This document shows, in pieces, positions 26,174-34,277 of a DNA stretch of 35,461 nucleotides (the stretch's first letter is position 1; the number at the start of each line of letters is the position of its first letter). The notes beneath the pieces were generated by a model, which did no database searches, had not been told where the DNA came from, and saw only the letters and a program-made list of their open reading frames with translations. Made by a program: the position numbers and the translations under genes. The stretch is from an uncultured Clostridia bacterium (GTDB lineage: Bacteria > Bacillota > Clostridia > TANB77 > CAG-508). The stretch lies in the NCBI GenBank assembly GCA_948664205.1, contig CAPNDH010000007.1, positions 1-35,461 of the forward strand, in the 5' to 3' direction.

Positions 26174-26450
26174 ATTAACTCTCCCTTCATTTCTGTAAAA
26201 AATTATAATTTACATACTACCCTAAAAAGCTTTATCTAATTTAATTATATCACATTATGTTGATTTTGACAATATGTAATACAAAATTAATACAAAATGA
26301 ATAGCAAAGTAAATATTATATATCATTTCTAATATAAAATTTATTTTATCTTTTTCTTTCATTTCCAATACTTTGGAAAAAGAATATTTTGATATTTTTA
26401 TTAAGTTCAAATTTTATCTGAAATAAGAATTATATAAAGAAGAGATATTT
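26174..26450. other. Intergenic stretch with no recognised feature
   Basis: AT-rich, with stops in all frames. I see no gene, RNA or clear terminator. Confidence 0.5.
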
Positions 26451-26454
26451 AGTT

Positions 26455-26573
26455 AATAGTGAAAAATGAATAATGAATAGTTAATAGTACATAAGTGCTC
26501 TTAGAAGTAGATTATAACTATTCACTATTCATTATTCACCATTAACTATTCACTGCGACTTGCAAAAGTCGCA
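26455..26573. repeat. GAATAGTGAA-type inverted repeat beside the tRNA
   Basis: Left arm AGTGAAAAATGAATAATG with GAATAGTTAATAGT; right arm ACTATTCACTATTC, ATTATTCACC and ATTAACTATTCACT. About 30 bases lie between. A second small hairpin (GCGACTT / AAGTCGC, 26554-26572) abuts the tRNA 3' end. There is no T run, so it is not a classical terminator. Confidence 0.6.
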
Positions 26574-26576
26574 CTT

Positions 26577-26651
<75 letters not shown>

Positions 26652-26664
26652 GTTACTAATTTTT

Positions 26665-26693
26665 ATTATATAATATATGACTGTATTTGGCAA
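26665..26693 (-). promoter_or_regulatory. Promoter of the tRNA-Gly gene
   Basis: On the minus strand: TTGCCA (26693-26688), a 17-base spacer and a perfect TATAAT (26670-26665), placing the start about 7 bases before the mature tRNA. The gene therefore looks expressed. Confidence 0.7.
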
Positions 26694-26736
26694 TATGTAA
26701 GAGTCATAAAATTAACAAAATATTTAGAAAAAAGTA

Positions 26737-26763
26737 TTGTTTTTTTATAAAATTTAATATAAT
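26737..26763 (+). promoter_or_regulatory. Promoter ahead of the riboswitch
   Basis: TATAAT at 26758-26763 with TTGTTT at 26737-26742, a short 15-base spacer. It is divergent from the tRNA promoter. Confidence 0.4.
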
Positions 26764-26782
26764 ATGTATGTAAATAAAATAG

Positions 26783-26873
26783 TTAAAAGGGAGTAGCTTA
26801 AAAACTACTAATCAACATCACGGCAATAAATGCATGGTTAGTAACCTTATATATAGGTAAGCAAGACTTTTAA
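26783..26873 (+). promoter_or_regulatory. yybP-ykoY manganese riboswitch aptamer
   Basis: The conserved parts are in order: AGGGAGTAGC (26788-26797), CATCACGG (26816-26823) and AGCAAGACTTTT (26860-26871). P1 forms between TTAAAAG (26783-26789) and CTTTTAA (26867-26873). This RNA class senses Mn2+ and often precedes P-type cation ATPases, as here. The 3' P1 strand is also needed by the following terminator, so ligand binding should prevent termination (an ON switch). Confidence 0.85.
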
Positions 26874-26926
26874 AGAAGGAGGTACATTAGAATGTAAAAA
26901 ATTCTTTAAAAGTTTTGCTTTTTTAT
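26859..26926 (+). terminator. Riboswitch expression-platform terminator
   Basis: AAGCAAGACTTTTAAAGAA (26859-26877) pairs with TTCTTTAAAAGTTTTGCTT (26902-26920), followed by a T run. The left arm overlaps the aptamer, so the two folds exclude each other. Confidence 0.85.
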
Positions 26927-26997
26927 ATAATAGAATAATTACGTACAGTTTATTAAATTTACTTTTGTATATAATAATGTTAAAGGAGAGGATTTGT

Positions 26998-29815
26998 TTG
27001 AACGAAACATGGTTTAATAAAAGCATAGAAGAAACTTGTAAAATATTAGAAACTAATATAAATGTAGGCTTAAACAATGAGCAAGTACAAGAAAAAATAA
27101 ATAAATATGGAGAAAATAAACTAAAAGAAAAAAAGAAAAAAAGTTTAATTATAAAGTTTTTAGAACAATTTAAAGATTTTATGATAATAGTATTAATAAT
27201 AGCAGCTCTTGTATCAGGAGCAGTTGGAATAGCAGAAGGAGAAGGAATAACTGACACTATTATAATATTAATTGTAGTAATAGTAAATGCAATTATAGGA
27301 GTAACCCAAGAAAACAAAGCAGAAAAATCTTTAGAAGCACTGCAAAAATTAAGTAGCCATGCTACAAAAGTTATAAGAAATGGTGAATTAATTGTTATTC
27401 CATCAAGCAATTTAGTGCCAGGCGATATAGTAGTTTTAGAAACAGGAGATTATGTACCAGCAGATTTAAGAATAATAGAAGCTATAAACCTAAAATCTCA
27501 AGAAGCAAGTTTAACAGGAGAATCAGTCCCAGTTGAGAAAAGTGCAGAAAAAATAGATCAAGAAGAAGTAGGCATAGGAGATAGAACCAACATGTTATTT
27601 TCCTCTAGTTTAATTACTTATGGTAGAGGAAAAGGAATTGTTGTAGAGACAGGAATGAATACAGAAGTAGGTAGAATAGCAGGAATTTTAAGTGATACAG
27701 TAGATAATGAAACACCACTTCAAAATAGATTAAATAAACTAGGCAAAACTTTAGGAATAATAGCTTTAGCAATATGTGTAGTTATATTTATAATAGGAAT
27801 ATTATATGGAAAAAACTGGATACAAATGTTTATGACATCTGTAAGCTTAGCAGTAGCAGCAATACCAGAAGGATTAGCAGCAGTATCAACCATTGTGTTA
27901 GCAATTGGTGTACAAAGAATGGTTAAGAAAAATGCAATTGTGAAGAAACTTCCAGCAGTAGAAACACTAGGTAGTAGTACAGTAATATGTTCAGACAAAA
28001 CAGGAACATTAACACAAAATAAAATGACAGTACAAAAAATTTTTACAGATAATGAAATTATGGATATAGAAACTTTAGAAAAAGTAGATACAGATATAAC
28101 AAAAATTTCAGAATTAGAAAGACTAGTTCACATTTCAATGTTATGTAATGACACAAAAATAACTACTAACAACGAACTAACAGGAGACCCAACAGAAACA
28201 GCTTTAGTAGATATGGGCTTCAAACTAGCATTTGAGCCATCAATATATGAACAATACCCTAGAGTAGCAGAACTACCATTTGATTCAGAAAGAAAGCTAA
28301 TGACAACAGTTCATAAAGTAGGTGAAAAATATTTAGTATATACAAAAGGTGGAGTAGATGAACTTCTAGCAAGATGTAATTCATATATAATAGATGGAAA
28401 TATAAAACAAGATTTAGAAGAATATAAAAATACAATATCAACAAAAAATGAAGAAATGGCAAAAGAAGCCTTAAGAGTACTTGCTTTTGGTTACAAAGAA
28501 ATAGACCATATACCATCAAAAGAAGAAATAAAAAATATAGAAAAAGACTTAATATATGTAGGAATGTGCCGGTATGATAGACCCACCAAGAGAAGAAGCA
28601 AAACTAGCAGTAGAAAAGTGTAAAAAAGCAGGAATAAAAACTGTAATGATTACAGGAGACCATAAAATTACAGCAATAGCAATAGCAAAAAAACTAGGAA
28701 TACTAGAAAATGAAGATGAAGCAATAACTGGTACTGAACTTGAAAAAATGAGTCAAGAAGATTTAGAAAAAAATGTACGAAAATATAGTGTATATGCAAG
28801 GGTAAGCCCAGAGCACAAAGTAAGAATAGTAAAAGCCTGGCAAAAAAATGGCGAAATAGTAGCAATGACAGGAGATGGAGTAAATGATAGCCCAGCACTA
28901 AAAACTGCAAATATAGGTTGCTCAATGGGAATGGTAGGAACAGATGTAGCAAAAGAAGCATCAGATGTAATATTAACAGACGATAATTTTGCAACAGTAG
29001 TATCAGCAGTAGAAGAAGGTAGACGTATATATGATAATATATTAAAAGCAATACAATTTCTACTTTCAAGTAATGTTGGCGAAATAGTAGTATTATTTGT
29101 AGCAATATTAATAACACCATGGCTAGGAAAAGTATTTAATATAGATATAAATTTAATAGAAGTACTACTTCCAATTCACATTTTATGGATAAACCTAGTA
29201 ACAGATTCACTTCCAGCCTTAGCCTTAGCATTTGACCCAGCAGAAAAAGATATAATGGAAAGAAAACCAATAGATAGTAAAAAAGGTATATTTACAAAAG
29301 GAATGAGCTTAAGAGTAATATATCAAGGTATAATGATAGGATTAATAACATTATCAGCATTTATTATAGGCTTAGCAACACCAGAAGACAAACTTCCAAC
29401 AATGATTGCATATGAAAACAAAATAATATCAGTAGAAGAAATACAAAATATAGAAGAAGTTTTAGCAAATGGTGGAAGATATATAGAAAAGCAAGAAGTA
29501 AAAGTAGAAATAGGTCAGGCAATGGCATTTACAGTTTTAGCATTATCAGAATTAGTACACGTGTTTAATATAAGAAATAATAAAAAATCAATATTTAAAA
29601 CAGGAATATTAGGAAACTCAAAACTATTATTAGCAGTTGGAGTATCTGCAATTTTAATGCTAGTAATTTTAATAGTACCATCATTAAGGCATATATTTAG
29701 CATACCAATATTACCAATAGGAAATATACTAGAAATAATAGCATTAGTATTCTCACCAATTGTAATAGTAGAAATATTTAAATTATTAAAAATAAACACA
29801 TCAAAAGAAGAATAA
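26998..29815 (+). CDS. P-type cation ATPase (Ca2+/Mn2+ type), +1 shift at CGGT
   Basis: About 938 residues if read through the shift. Landmarks are an N-terminal cation-ATPase domain, LTGES in the actuator domain, PEGL in membrane helix 4 (ion binding), phosphorylation site DKTGT at D333, then TGDGVNDSPALK and the C-terminal membrane helices. The zero frame stops at 28623 after VGMC-RYDRPTK. Dropping the C at 28570 gives VGMCGMIDPPREEAKLAVEK, the conserved GMIDPPR of this family, and runs to 29815. An ATG at 28574 is the internal Met of that motif, not a new gene. I choose the TTG at 26998 because AAAGGAGAGG sits 6 bases before it. The manganese riboswitch upstream suggests Mn2+ export. Confidence 0.87.
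28570..28573 (+). other. +1 frameshift site CGGT (Gly expected) in the P-type ATPase
   Basis: The sequence reads ATG TGC C GGT ATG ATA GAC CCA. The glycine of GMIDPPR is nearly invariant in these ATPases, so the expected residue is firm. The zero frame yields Arg and a stop 17 codons later. Confidence 0.82.
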
Positions 29816-29837
29816 AATAGAAAATTTCATATTAAAC

Positions 29838-29892
29838 GTAGGGGCTTAATCGGTGAGGAATACCATATAGGAATACCGAATTATGCCCTTTA
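29838..29892. repeat. GTAGGGGC...GCCCTTTA repeat, copy 2
   Basis: It starts GTAGGGGCTTAA, contains GAGGAATAC and GGAATACCGAATT, and ends GCCCTTTA, closely matching the copy at 23962-24019. Confidence 0.6.
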
Positions 29893-30101
29893 TAAAATTA
29901 ATATATGGTAATATTATTAATTATTAAATTCTACAGTTTTAAGTGTTTATAGCTATATATTGTAACATAAAATTGTAAAATAATGAAAAAATTTCTAAAA
30001 AACACTTGAAAACATTAACATAATATGTTAAAATATAATTACGTTGTAATTGTAAAGTTTTTTTAACAGTTTAAATTTGAAAAGCATAAGGAGGAAAAAC
30101 A

Positions 30102-30929
30102 ATGAACGCAAAGACTAACAAAACCAACAAAGGCAAGAACACAAGCAACAACACACAGAAAGTAAGAACTGGCGCTTTGGTAGTAACCGGACGGAAATCG
30201 TTAAACAGCTGCTGGTTGCAGACAGGTGACTCGTATGAGTTGATCGGTAAGTGTGGAAGAACTGCCAATCGGTCGCTTCCTAATGTGCAGGCTAGATATG
30301 AGCATGTACTGCAGGAAAATCGTATTCCGTACCGGAAGGTAACAGTGCCCAACAGGTATGACAAAACTAAGCAGTGTACCGTGTATGAGTATTGGAGTCC
30401 GGAGCAGCCCTATGAAGAAGAGACAATTCGGCGTACGTTATTTGTAGACATTTCTGATGAAGGAAGTGAGACCAAGATCTTCCAGAAAAGCGGAATGCAC
30501 GAAGAGGTACTGCCGACATATGACACTGTTAGGGCAGCAATCGAATTGAGGAAACTTGTTTCCGAAAAGATCCAGGAGAGCGACTACAACAAGTATTACG
30601 AAATCGCTCAGACAGCTCTGGAAGGTTGCGATGCAGGTTATGGAGTAGGTTATCTTCAGGATATTGAACTGGAGACAGAAAACGGCAAAATCATGATCTT
30701 GCAGGCTCACAATTCCGAAGGCAAGAAAACAAGGTATTATGGAGTATTCGACATGAGTCACTTAAACAGTGAAAGTGTTGTTACATTGTATGTGCCGGAA
30801 GAAATTGCAGGTAGTATTATCGGCAAGGGCGCTAAGAACAGAAAAGACTGGGAGGAAAAGTTGGGAGTGAAGTACATCAAGGTCGAAGCGGTAAAAACCG
30901 TTAAAGAAGCTGAAGTTGCTCAGGCTTAA
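30102..30929 (+). CDS. KH-domain-like protein with foreign-looking codon use
   Basis: 275 residues. The N-terminus is Asn/Lys/Thr-rich and disordered. The C-terminus (about 225-265) reads VVTLYVPEEIAGSIIGKGAKNRKDWEEKLGVKYIKVE, with the IIGKGAKN GxxG loop of a type I KH RNA-binding domain. The middle is not recognised. Codon use is strikingly different from the native genes: many CGG, CTG, GAC and AAG codons, and a higher GC content. In-frame CGG is clearly Arg (as in VTGRKS). AAGGAGG precedes the ATG. A related smaller gene follows, which suggests joint transfer and RNA binding. Confidence 0.7.
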   Translation: MNAKTNKTNKGKNTSNNTQKVRTGALVVTGRKSLNSCWLQTGDSYELIGKCGRTANRSLPNVQARYEHVLQENRIPYRKVTVPNRYDKTKQCTVYEYWSPEQPYEEETIRRTLFVDISDEGSETKIFQKSGMHEEVLPTYDTVRAAIELRKLVSEKIQESDYNKYYEIAQTALEGCDAGYGVGYLQDIELETENGKIMILQAHNSEGKKTRYYGVFDMSHLNSESVVTLYVPEEIAGSIIGKGAKNRKDWEEKLGVKYIKVEAVKTVKEAEVAQA

Positions 30930-30948
30930 GAGCAACGAATGATCAAAC

Positions 30949-30983
30949 AGAAAAGCAAGCTGTAATTAAAGCTTGCTTTTTCT
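30949..30983 (+). terminator. Terminator after the first KH gene
   Basis: AAAAGCAAGCT and AGCTTGCTTTT with a short loop and a T run. Confidence 0.85.
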
Positions 30984-31012
30984 GCTGTTATGAGAGAAAT
31001 TAGTTAAAAGTA

Positions 31013-31040
31013 TTGCAAAAGTTACATAATATGCTATAAT
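31013..31040 (+). promoter_or_regulatory. Promoter of the second KH gene
   Basis: TTGCAA (31013-31018), a 16-base spacer and TATAAT (31035-31040) with an extended TG. Confidence 0.6.
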
Positions 31041-31097
31041 ATAAATTATAGAATGTTGAATATCTTTTTAACTGCCAAATATAAGGAGGAAAACACT

Positions 31098-31532
31098 ATG
31101 GCAACGATGACAACAATGAGCAAAATGATCAGATCCCCGAAGCAGACAGTAGCTTTAAACAGCATGAACAAGGGCGCACTTAAAGATGCGAAGGGTTGCA
31201 TGCTCGCTACAGAGTTTCTTGGGGGAAGGATTGCAGCAGTTCTCGAAGACAGAAATCTTCGGGCAGATATCGTAGCTGGGCGAAAAGACCGGTGTATCGA
31301 TATTAAGTCTGGCAAAGACTGCTTCAGAGTGATGGCTGCTTATCGCAAAGATAAGTACACCGGATATTCGGTAATCTTTGATATGAATAAGATCAGAGAA
31401 GGCGGTTATATCACTCTGCAGGTTTCGAACGAGGACGTGAAAAAAAGCGTTATCGGTACAAACGGAGAGAACGTGAGAAACTGGTGCAAAGAGTTGAAGG
31501 TTGAAAAGATCACAGTCATTTGCCCTGAATGA
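31098..31532 (+). CDS. Second KH-domain-like protein
   Basis: 144 residues. I take the ATG at 31098 because AAGGAGG lies just before it; an upstream in-frame ATG (31053) lies too close to the promoter. The C-terminal part YITLQVSNEDVKKSVIGTNGENVRNWCKELKVEKITVI parallels the KH-like end of the previous gene (GTNG as the GxxG loop, then W and a final strand). The two are probably paralogues. Codon use is again GC-richer than native genes. Function is inferred only as RNA binding. Confidence 0.7.
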   Translation: MATMTTMSKMIRSPKQTVALNSMNKGALKDAKGCMLATEFLGGRIAAVLEDRNLRADIVAGRKDRCIDIKSGKDCFRVMAAYRKDKYTGYSVIFDMNKIREGGYITLQVSNEDVKKSVIGTNGENVRNWCKELKVEKITVICPE

Positions 31533-31541
31533 GGGTGAACC

Positions 31542-31582
31542 AACAATAGCAAGCTATTTATAGCTTGCTATTGTTAGTTTTT
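31542..31582 (+). terminator. Terminator after the second KH gene
   Basis: A perfect 15-base inverted repeat AACAATAGCAAGCTA with a 4-base loop, then T-rich. Confidence 0.85.
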
Positions 31583-31617
31583 ATATAGTAAGAAAGTACA
31601 CTATTTCAAGTCAGATT

Positions 31618-31641
31618 GTAGGGGAGGTTATTAGCTCGTCC
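31618..31641. repeat. GTAGGGG-family repeat
   Basis: GTAGGGGAGGTTATTAGCTC followed by GTCCG, a diverged member of the family at 4507. Confidence 0.45.
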
Positions 31642-31694
31642 GTGTGGAGAAAGCCACTTGTGTTTTATAACGAAATTAAAAAAACATCCTAAAT

Positions 31695-31723
31695 TTGACA
31701 ATAATTGGAAAATATGCTATAAT
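31695..31723 (+). promoter_or_regulatory. Consensus promoter of the glucosaminidase-like gene
   Basis: Perfect TTGACA and TATAAT with a 17-base spacer and an extended TG. A small leader hairpin follows (TGGCGC with GCGTCA, 31731-31752). Confidence 0.8.
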
Positions 31724-31771
31724 TAATTAGTGGCGCAAATAAAAAAGCGTCAGAAAGGATGTTAAATTAAA

Positions 31772-32512
31772 ATGAAAGATAGTAAAAGTGCCCTGAAAAT
31801 TAAGCAGTTAATCAGTGTATTTCTTATAATAATGACACTAGGTACATACATGGGGCTATTTAAAACTAACGAAAGACAAATACAAATTTCAAAATTTGAA
31901 ACAAAAAAAGAAATAGAAAAACTAGAAGAACAAGAAACTATAGAAGTAGCACAAGAAACGATCTATGAAAGAGAAATGAAAGTGACATCAAGATCAGAAA
32001 TAAACAGAGACAAAAAAGAAAATGAAATTCCACAAGCAGTAGTGAAATATAAAAAGATAGAGGAAATTACAATATCAAGAGATATGGACTTAAGCCTAAG
32101 ATGTGGAGTATCAAAAGAAGATTTTAATAAATTAATGTCAAACTTAAGAGTAGATACATCAGGTTTTTTCAAAAGAAATAGTAATACAATATATGAATTA
32201 TGCGAAAAATACGAAATAAATGAAATATTTTTCTGTGGGCTTATTGCAGCAGAATCAGGATGGAATATAGCTTCAAGCCATAGAAATGCAAATAATTATA
32301 TAAGTATGATGTCAAAAGGAAAACTAATAAAATATTCAACAGAAGCAGAAGGATTAGAAGCAGCAGCAAAACTATTACACAATAGATACTTAACTAAAGG
32401 AGGTTCTTGTTACTCTGGTAAAACATTATCAGCAGTACAAAAACGTTTCTGTCCAAACTCAAATACATGGGTTGGTTTAGTATTTGGTTGTATGAAACAA
32501 GTAATAAAATAA
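31772..32512 (+). CDS. Glucosaminidase-like cell wall hydrolase
   Basis: 246 residues: a membrane anchor or signal segment (about 11-31), a charged coiled linker rich in Glu and Lys (35-100), and a C-terminal domain. That domain contains GLIAAESGWNIASSH with a likely catalytic Glu161, an Asn-rich NANNYISM, then LEAAAKLLHNRYL and TLSAVQKRFCPN. This fits the lysozyme-like endo-beta-N-acetylglucosaminidase (LytG/GH73) fold. It probably acts on peptidoglycan outside the membrane. Cys residues near 199-236 may form a disulphide. AAAGGATG precedes the ATG. Confidence 0.75.
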   Translation: MKDSKSALKIKQLISVFLIIMTLGTYMGLFKTNERQIQISKFETKKEIEKLEEQETIEVAQETIYEREMKVTSRSEINRDKKENEIPQAVVKYKKIEEITISRDMDLSLRCGVSKEDFNKLMSNLRVDTSGFFKRNSNTIYELCEKYEINEIFFCGLIAAESGWNIASSHRNANNYISMMSKGKLIKYSTEAEGLEAAAKLLHNRYLTKGGSCYSGKTLSAVQKRFCPNSNTWVGLVFGCMKQVIK

Positions 32513-32548
32513 AATACAAAAATTTCCAGAAAAAGTTTTTGAAAAATA

Positions 32549-32577
32549 TTGACATAATTTTTTGAAATATGTATAAT
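32549..32577 (+). promoter_or_regulatory. Promoter of the toxIN-like locus
   Basis: Perfect TTGACA (32549-32554), a 17-base spacer and TATAAT (32572-32577). The transcript would start about 20 bases before the first RNA repeat. Confidence 0.85.
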
Positions 32578-32604
32578 ATAATAAAAGTAACTAAAAAAGT
32601 TATT

Positions 32605-32713
32605 AAAAGAGGTGTACTGCTACCAAAAGTGCAGAGTTTTAAAAGAGGTATATCACTACCAATAAAAGTGAAGTTTTAAAAGAGGTGTACTGCTACCAAA
32701 AGTGCAGAGTTTT
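32605..32713 (+). ncRNA. Type III antitoxin RNA: three tandem ToxI-like repeats
   Basis: Three direct repeats without spacers: 32605-32640 (36 bases), 32641-32677 (37) and 32678-32713 (36). Repeats 1 and 3 are identical; each starts AAAAGAGGT and ends AGTTTT. Repeat 2 differs at paired positions (ACTGC to ATCAC, with GTGCAG to GTGAAG). Each unit can form the pseudoknot type used by ToxI RNAs, which ToxN cuts and binds. A terminator and the toxin gene follow. Confidence 0.85.
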
Positions 32714-32717
32714 AAAA

Positions 32718-32760
32718 GACAAAATAGGGGCTAACAAGAAATGTTGGCTCTTATTTTGTC
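32718..32760 (+). terminator. Terminator between antitoxin RNA and toxin
   Basis: GACAAAATA and GGGGCTAAC pair with GTTGGCTCT and TATTTTGTC (with wobbles). Leaky termination here sets the excess of antitoxin RNA over toxin mRNA in type III systems. Confidence 0.8.
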
Positions 32761-32786
32761 TAAATTTTTTATACAAGGAGGAAAGA

Positions 32787-33326
32787 ATGAAAAAACAAAA
32801 ATTAAACTTTTATGAGGTAGATGATGAATATATAGAATATTTATCGCTTTATGATGAAAAAATTATGAATGCAAAAATTAGAGAAAGAAAATTTAAAAGA
32901 AAATATATAGGAATATTATTTGAAATAAATAATGTTTTATATATAGCGCCATTATCGAGTTATAAAGAAAAACATAAGAAAATGAAAGAAAGAATAGATT
33001 TTATAAAGATAGGCGATATGTCAGTAATCAATTTAAATAATATGTTTCCAGTAAATGAAAAAAATATAAAACGAGTAGAAATTGAAAAAGAGAAAGATAT
33101 AAATTATAAGCAATTATTAAGAAATGAATATAATTTATGCATACCAAAATTTAAAAAAATTATAAAAAATGCAAATGCATTATATAAACAAGTTGTAAAG
33201 TATAATATGCCAATAAGAGAAAGATGTTGTAATTTTAAATTTTTAGAAAGCATATGTGTAAAATATAATAAAAATGACTGTAATTATAGTATAAAAAATA
33301 AACATAAAAGACATAAAAAATATTGA
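32787..33326 (+). CDS. toxN: ToxN/AbiQ-family type III toxin endoribonuclease
   Basis: 179 residues. Family features: LNFYEVDDEYIEYLSLYD at the N-terminus, YIGILFEINNVLYIAPLSSYKEKHKKM (the Ser-Ser and Lys region of the active site), IDFIKI, INLNNMFPV, and a late RERCCNFKFLE. These are the ToxN/AbiQ hallmarks. I use the ATG at 32787, which follows AAGGAGG; earlier in-frame codons lie inside the RNA repeats. It is expected to cut mRNA and to be held in a complex by the upstream RNA, with activation on phage infection. Confidence 0.87.
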   Translation: MKKQKLNFYEVDDEYIEYLSLYDEKIMNAKIRERKFKRKYIGILFEINNVLYIAPLSSYKEKHKKMKERIDFIKIGDMSVINLNNMFPVNEKNIKRVEIEKEKDINYKQLLRNEYNLCIPKFKKIIKNANALYKQVVKYNMPIRERCCNFKFLESICVKYNKNDCNYSIKNKHKRHKKY

Positions 33327-33351
33327 TAAATATATTTCATACTGATATAAT
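33323..33351 (+). promoter_or_regulatory. Promoter of the NatAB-like operon
   Basis: TTGATA (33323-33328), a 17-base spacer and TATAAT (33346-33351) with an extended TG; it overlaps the toxN stop codon. Confidence 0.6.
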
Positions 33352-33383
33352 AAAATAAATTTAATAGGAAGGAAGAAATTAAA

Positions 33384-34274
33384 ATGGGATTAACAATAAA
33401 AAATGTAAGTAAAAGCTATGGCGACAAAAAAGTAGTTGATAACATAAGCTTAGAAATTAACAAACCAGGTGTATATGGCTTACTTGGAACAAATGGTGCG
33501 GGTAAAACTACTACAATTCGTATGCTTTTAGGAATATTAAAAAAAGATTCAGGTGAAATTAATTGGAATGGTAAAGAAGTAAAAAGAAAACATGTAAACT
33601 TTGGATATTTACCAGAAGAAAGAGGTGTGTATCCAAAAGTAAATGTATATACACAACTTATGTATTTTGCAAAATTAAAAGGAATGAAGGAAGAAAAAGC
33701 AGATGAAGCAATAAAATACTGGATGAAAAGGCTAGAAGTAGAAGAATACATGAATATGACAGCAGAGAAGCTATCTAAAGGAAACCAACAAAAAATACAA
33801 TTTATAACAGCAGTAGTACACGACCCAGAACTTATAGTACTAGATGAGCCATTTTCAGGCTTAGACCCAGTAAATACAGAAATAATTAGAAATGTAATAT
33901 TAGAACTAATAAAAAAAGGAAAATATATAATAATGTCAGCACACCAAATGAGCGTTGTAGAAGAATTCTGTACAGATATTCTAATATTAAACAAAGGTAA
34001 AACAGTATTACAAGGAAACTTAAAACAAATAAAAGATAGCTATAAAGCAAACAAATTATATATATCTACTAAACAAGATATAAAACAATATGTAAAAGAG
34101 CAGAATTTAAATATATACTTAGAAAAAGACAATGAATATGAAATAGATATAAAAGAAGAAGAGCAAGGTTATACATTATTTAATGAACTTGCTAAAAACA
34201 ATGTGCAAGTAGAAAAATTTGAAATTAAAAAACCAAGTCTACATGACATATTTATAGAAAAGGTAGGTGAGTAA
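33384..34274 (+). CDS. ABC transporter ATP-binding protein (NatA-like)
   Basis: 296 residues. Walker A GTNGAGKTT (near 37-45), YLPEERGVYPKV, signature LSKGNQQK and Walker B LIVLDEPFSGLDP are all present. The YLPEERG and LSKGNQQK wording is typical of NatA-type exporters, with a C-terminal DUF4162-like region. It should power the ABC-2 permease encoded next, starting 3 bases later. NatAB in Bacillus exports sodium, but the substrate here is not shown. Confidence 0.9.
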   Translation: MGLTIKNVSKSYGDKKVVDNISLEINKPGVYGLLGTNGAGKTTTIRMLLGILKKDSGEINWNGKEVKRKHVNFGYLPEERGVYPKVNVYTQLMYFAKLKGMKEEKADEAIKYWMKRLEVEEYMNMTAEKLSKGNQQKIQFITAVVHDPELIVLDEPFSGLDPVNTEIIRNVILELIKKGKYIIMSAHQMSVVEEFCTDILILNKGKTVLQGNLKQIKDSYKANKLYISTKQDIKQYVKEQNLNIYLEKDNEYEIDIKEEEQGYTLFNELAKNNVQVEKFEIKKPSLHDIFIEKVGE

Positions 34275-34277
34275 TAA

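Noticed and set aside
28574..29815. Separate gene starting MIDPPREEAKLAVEK
   Set aside because: The Met belongs to the GMIDPPR motif of the P-type ATPase and has no ribosome binding site.
32605..32713. CRISPR array (36-37 base repeats)
   Set aside because: The repeats are directly adjacent with no spacers, sit between a promoter and a terminator, and precede a ToxN gene, so they are a type III antitoxin.
32685..32786. Longer N-terminus for ToxN from the ATG at 32685
   Set aside because: It lies inside the antitoxin RNA repeats and terminator and adds unrelated residues; AAGGAGG points to 32787.
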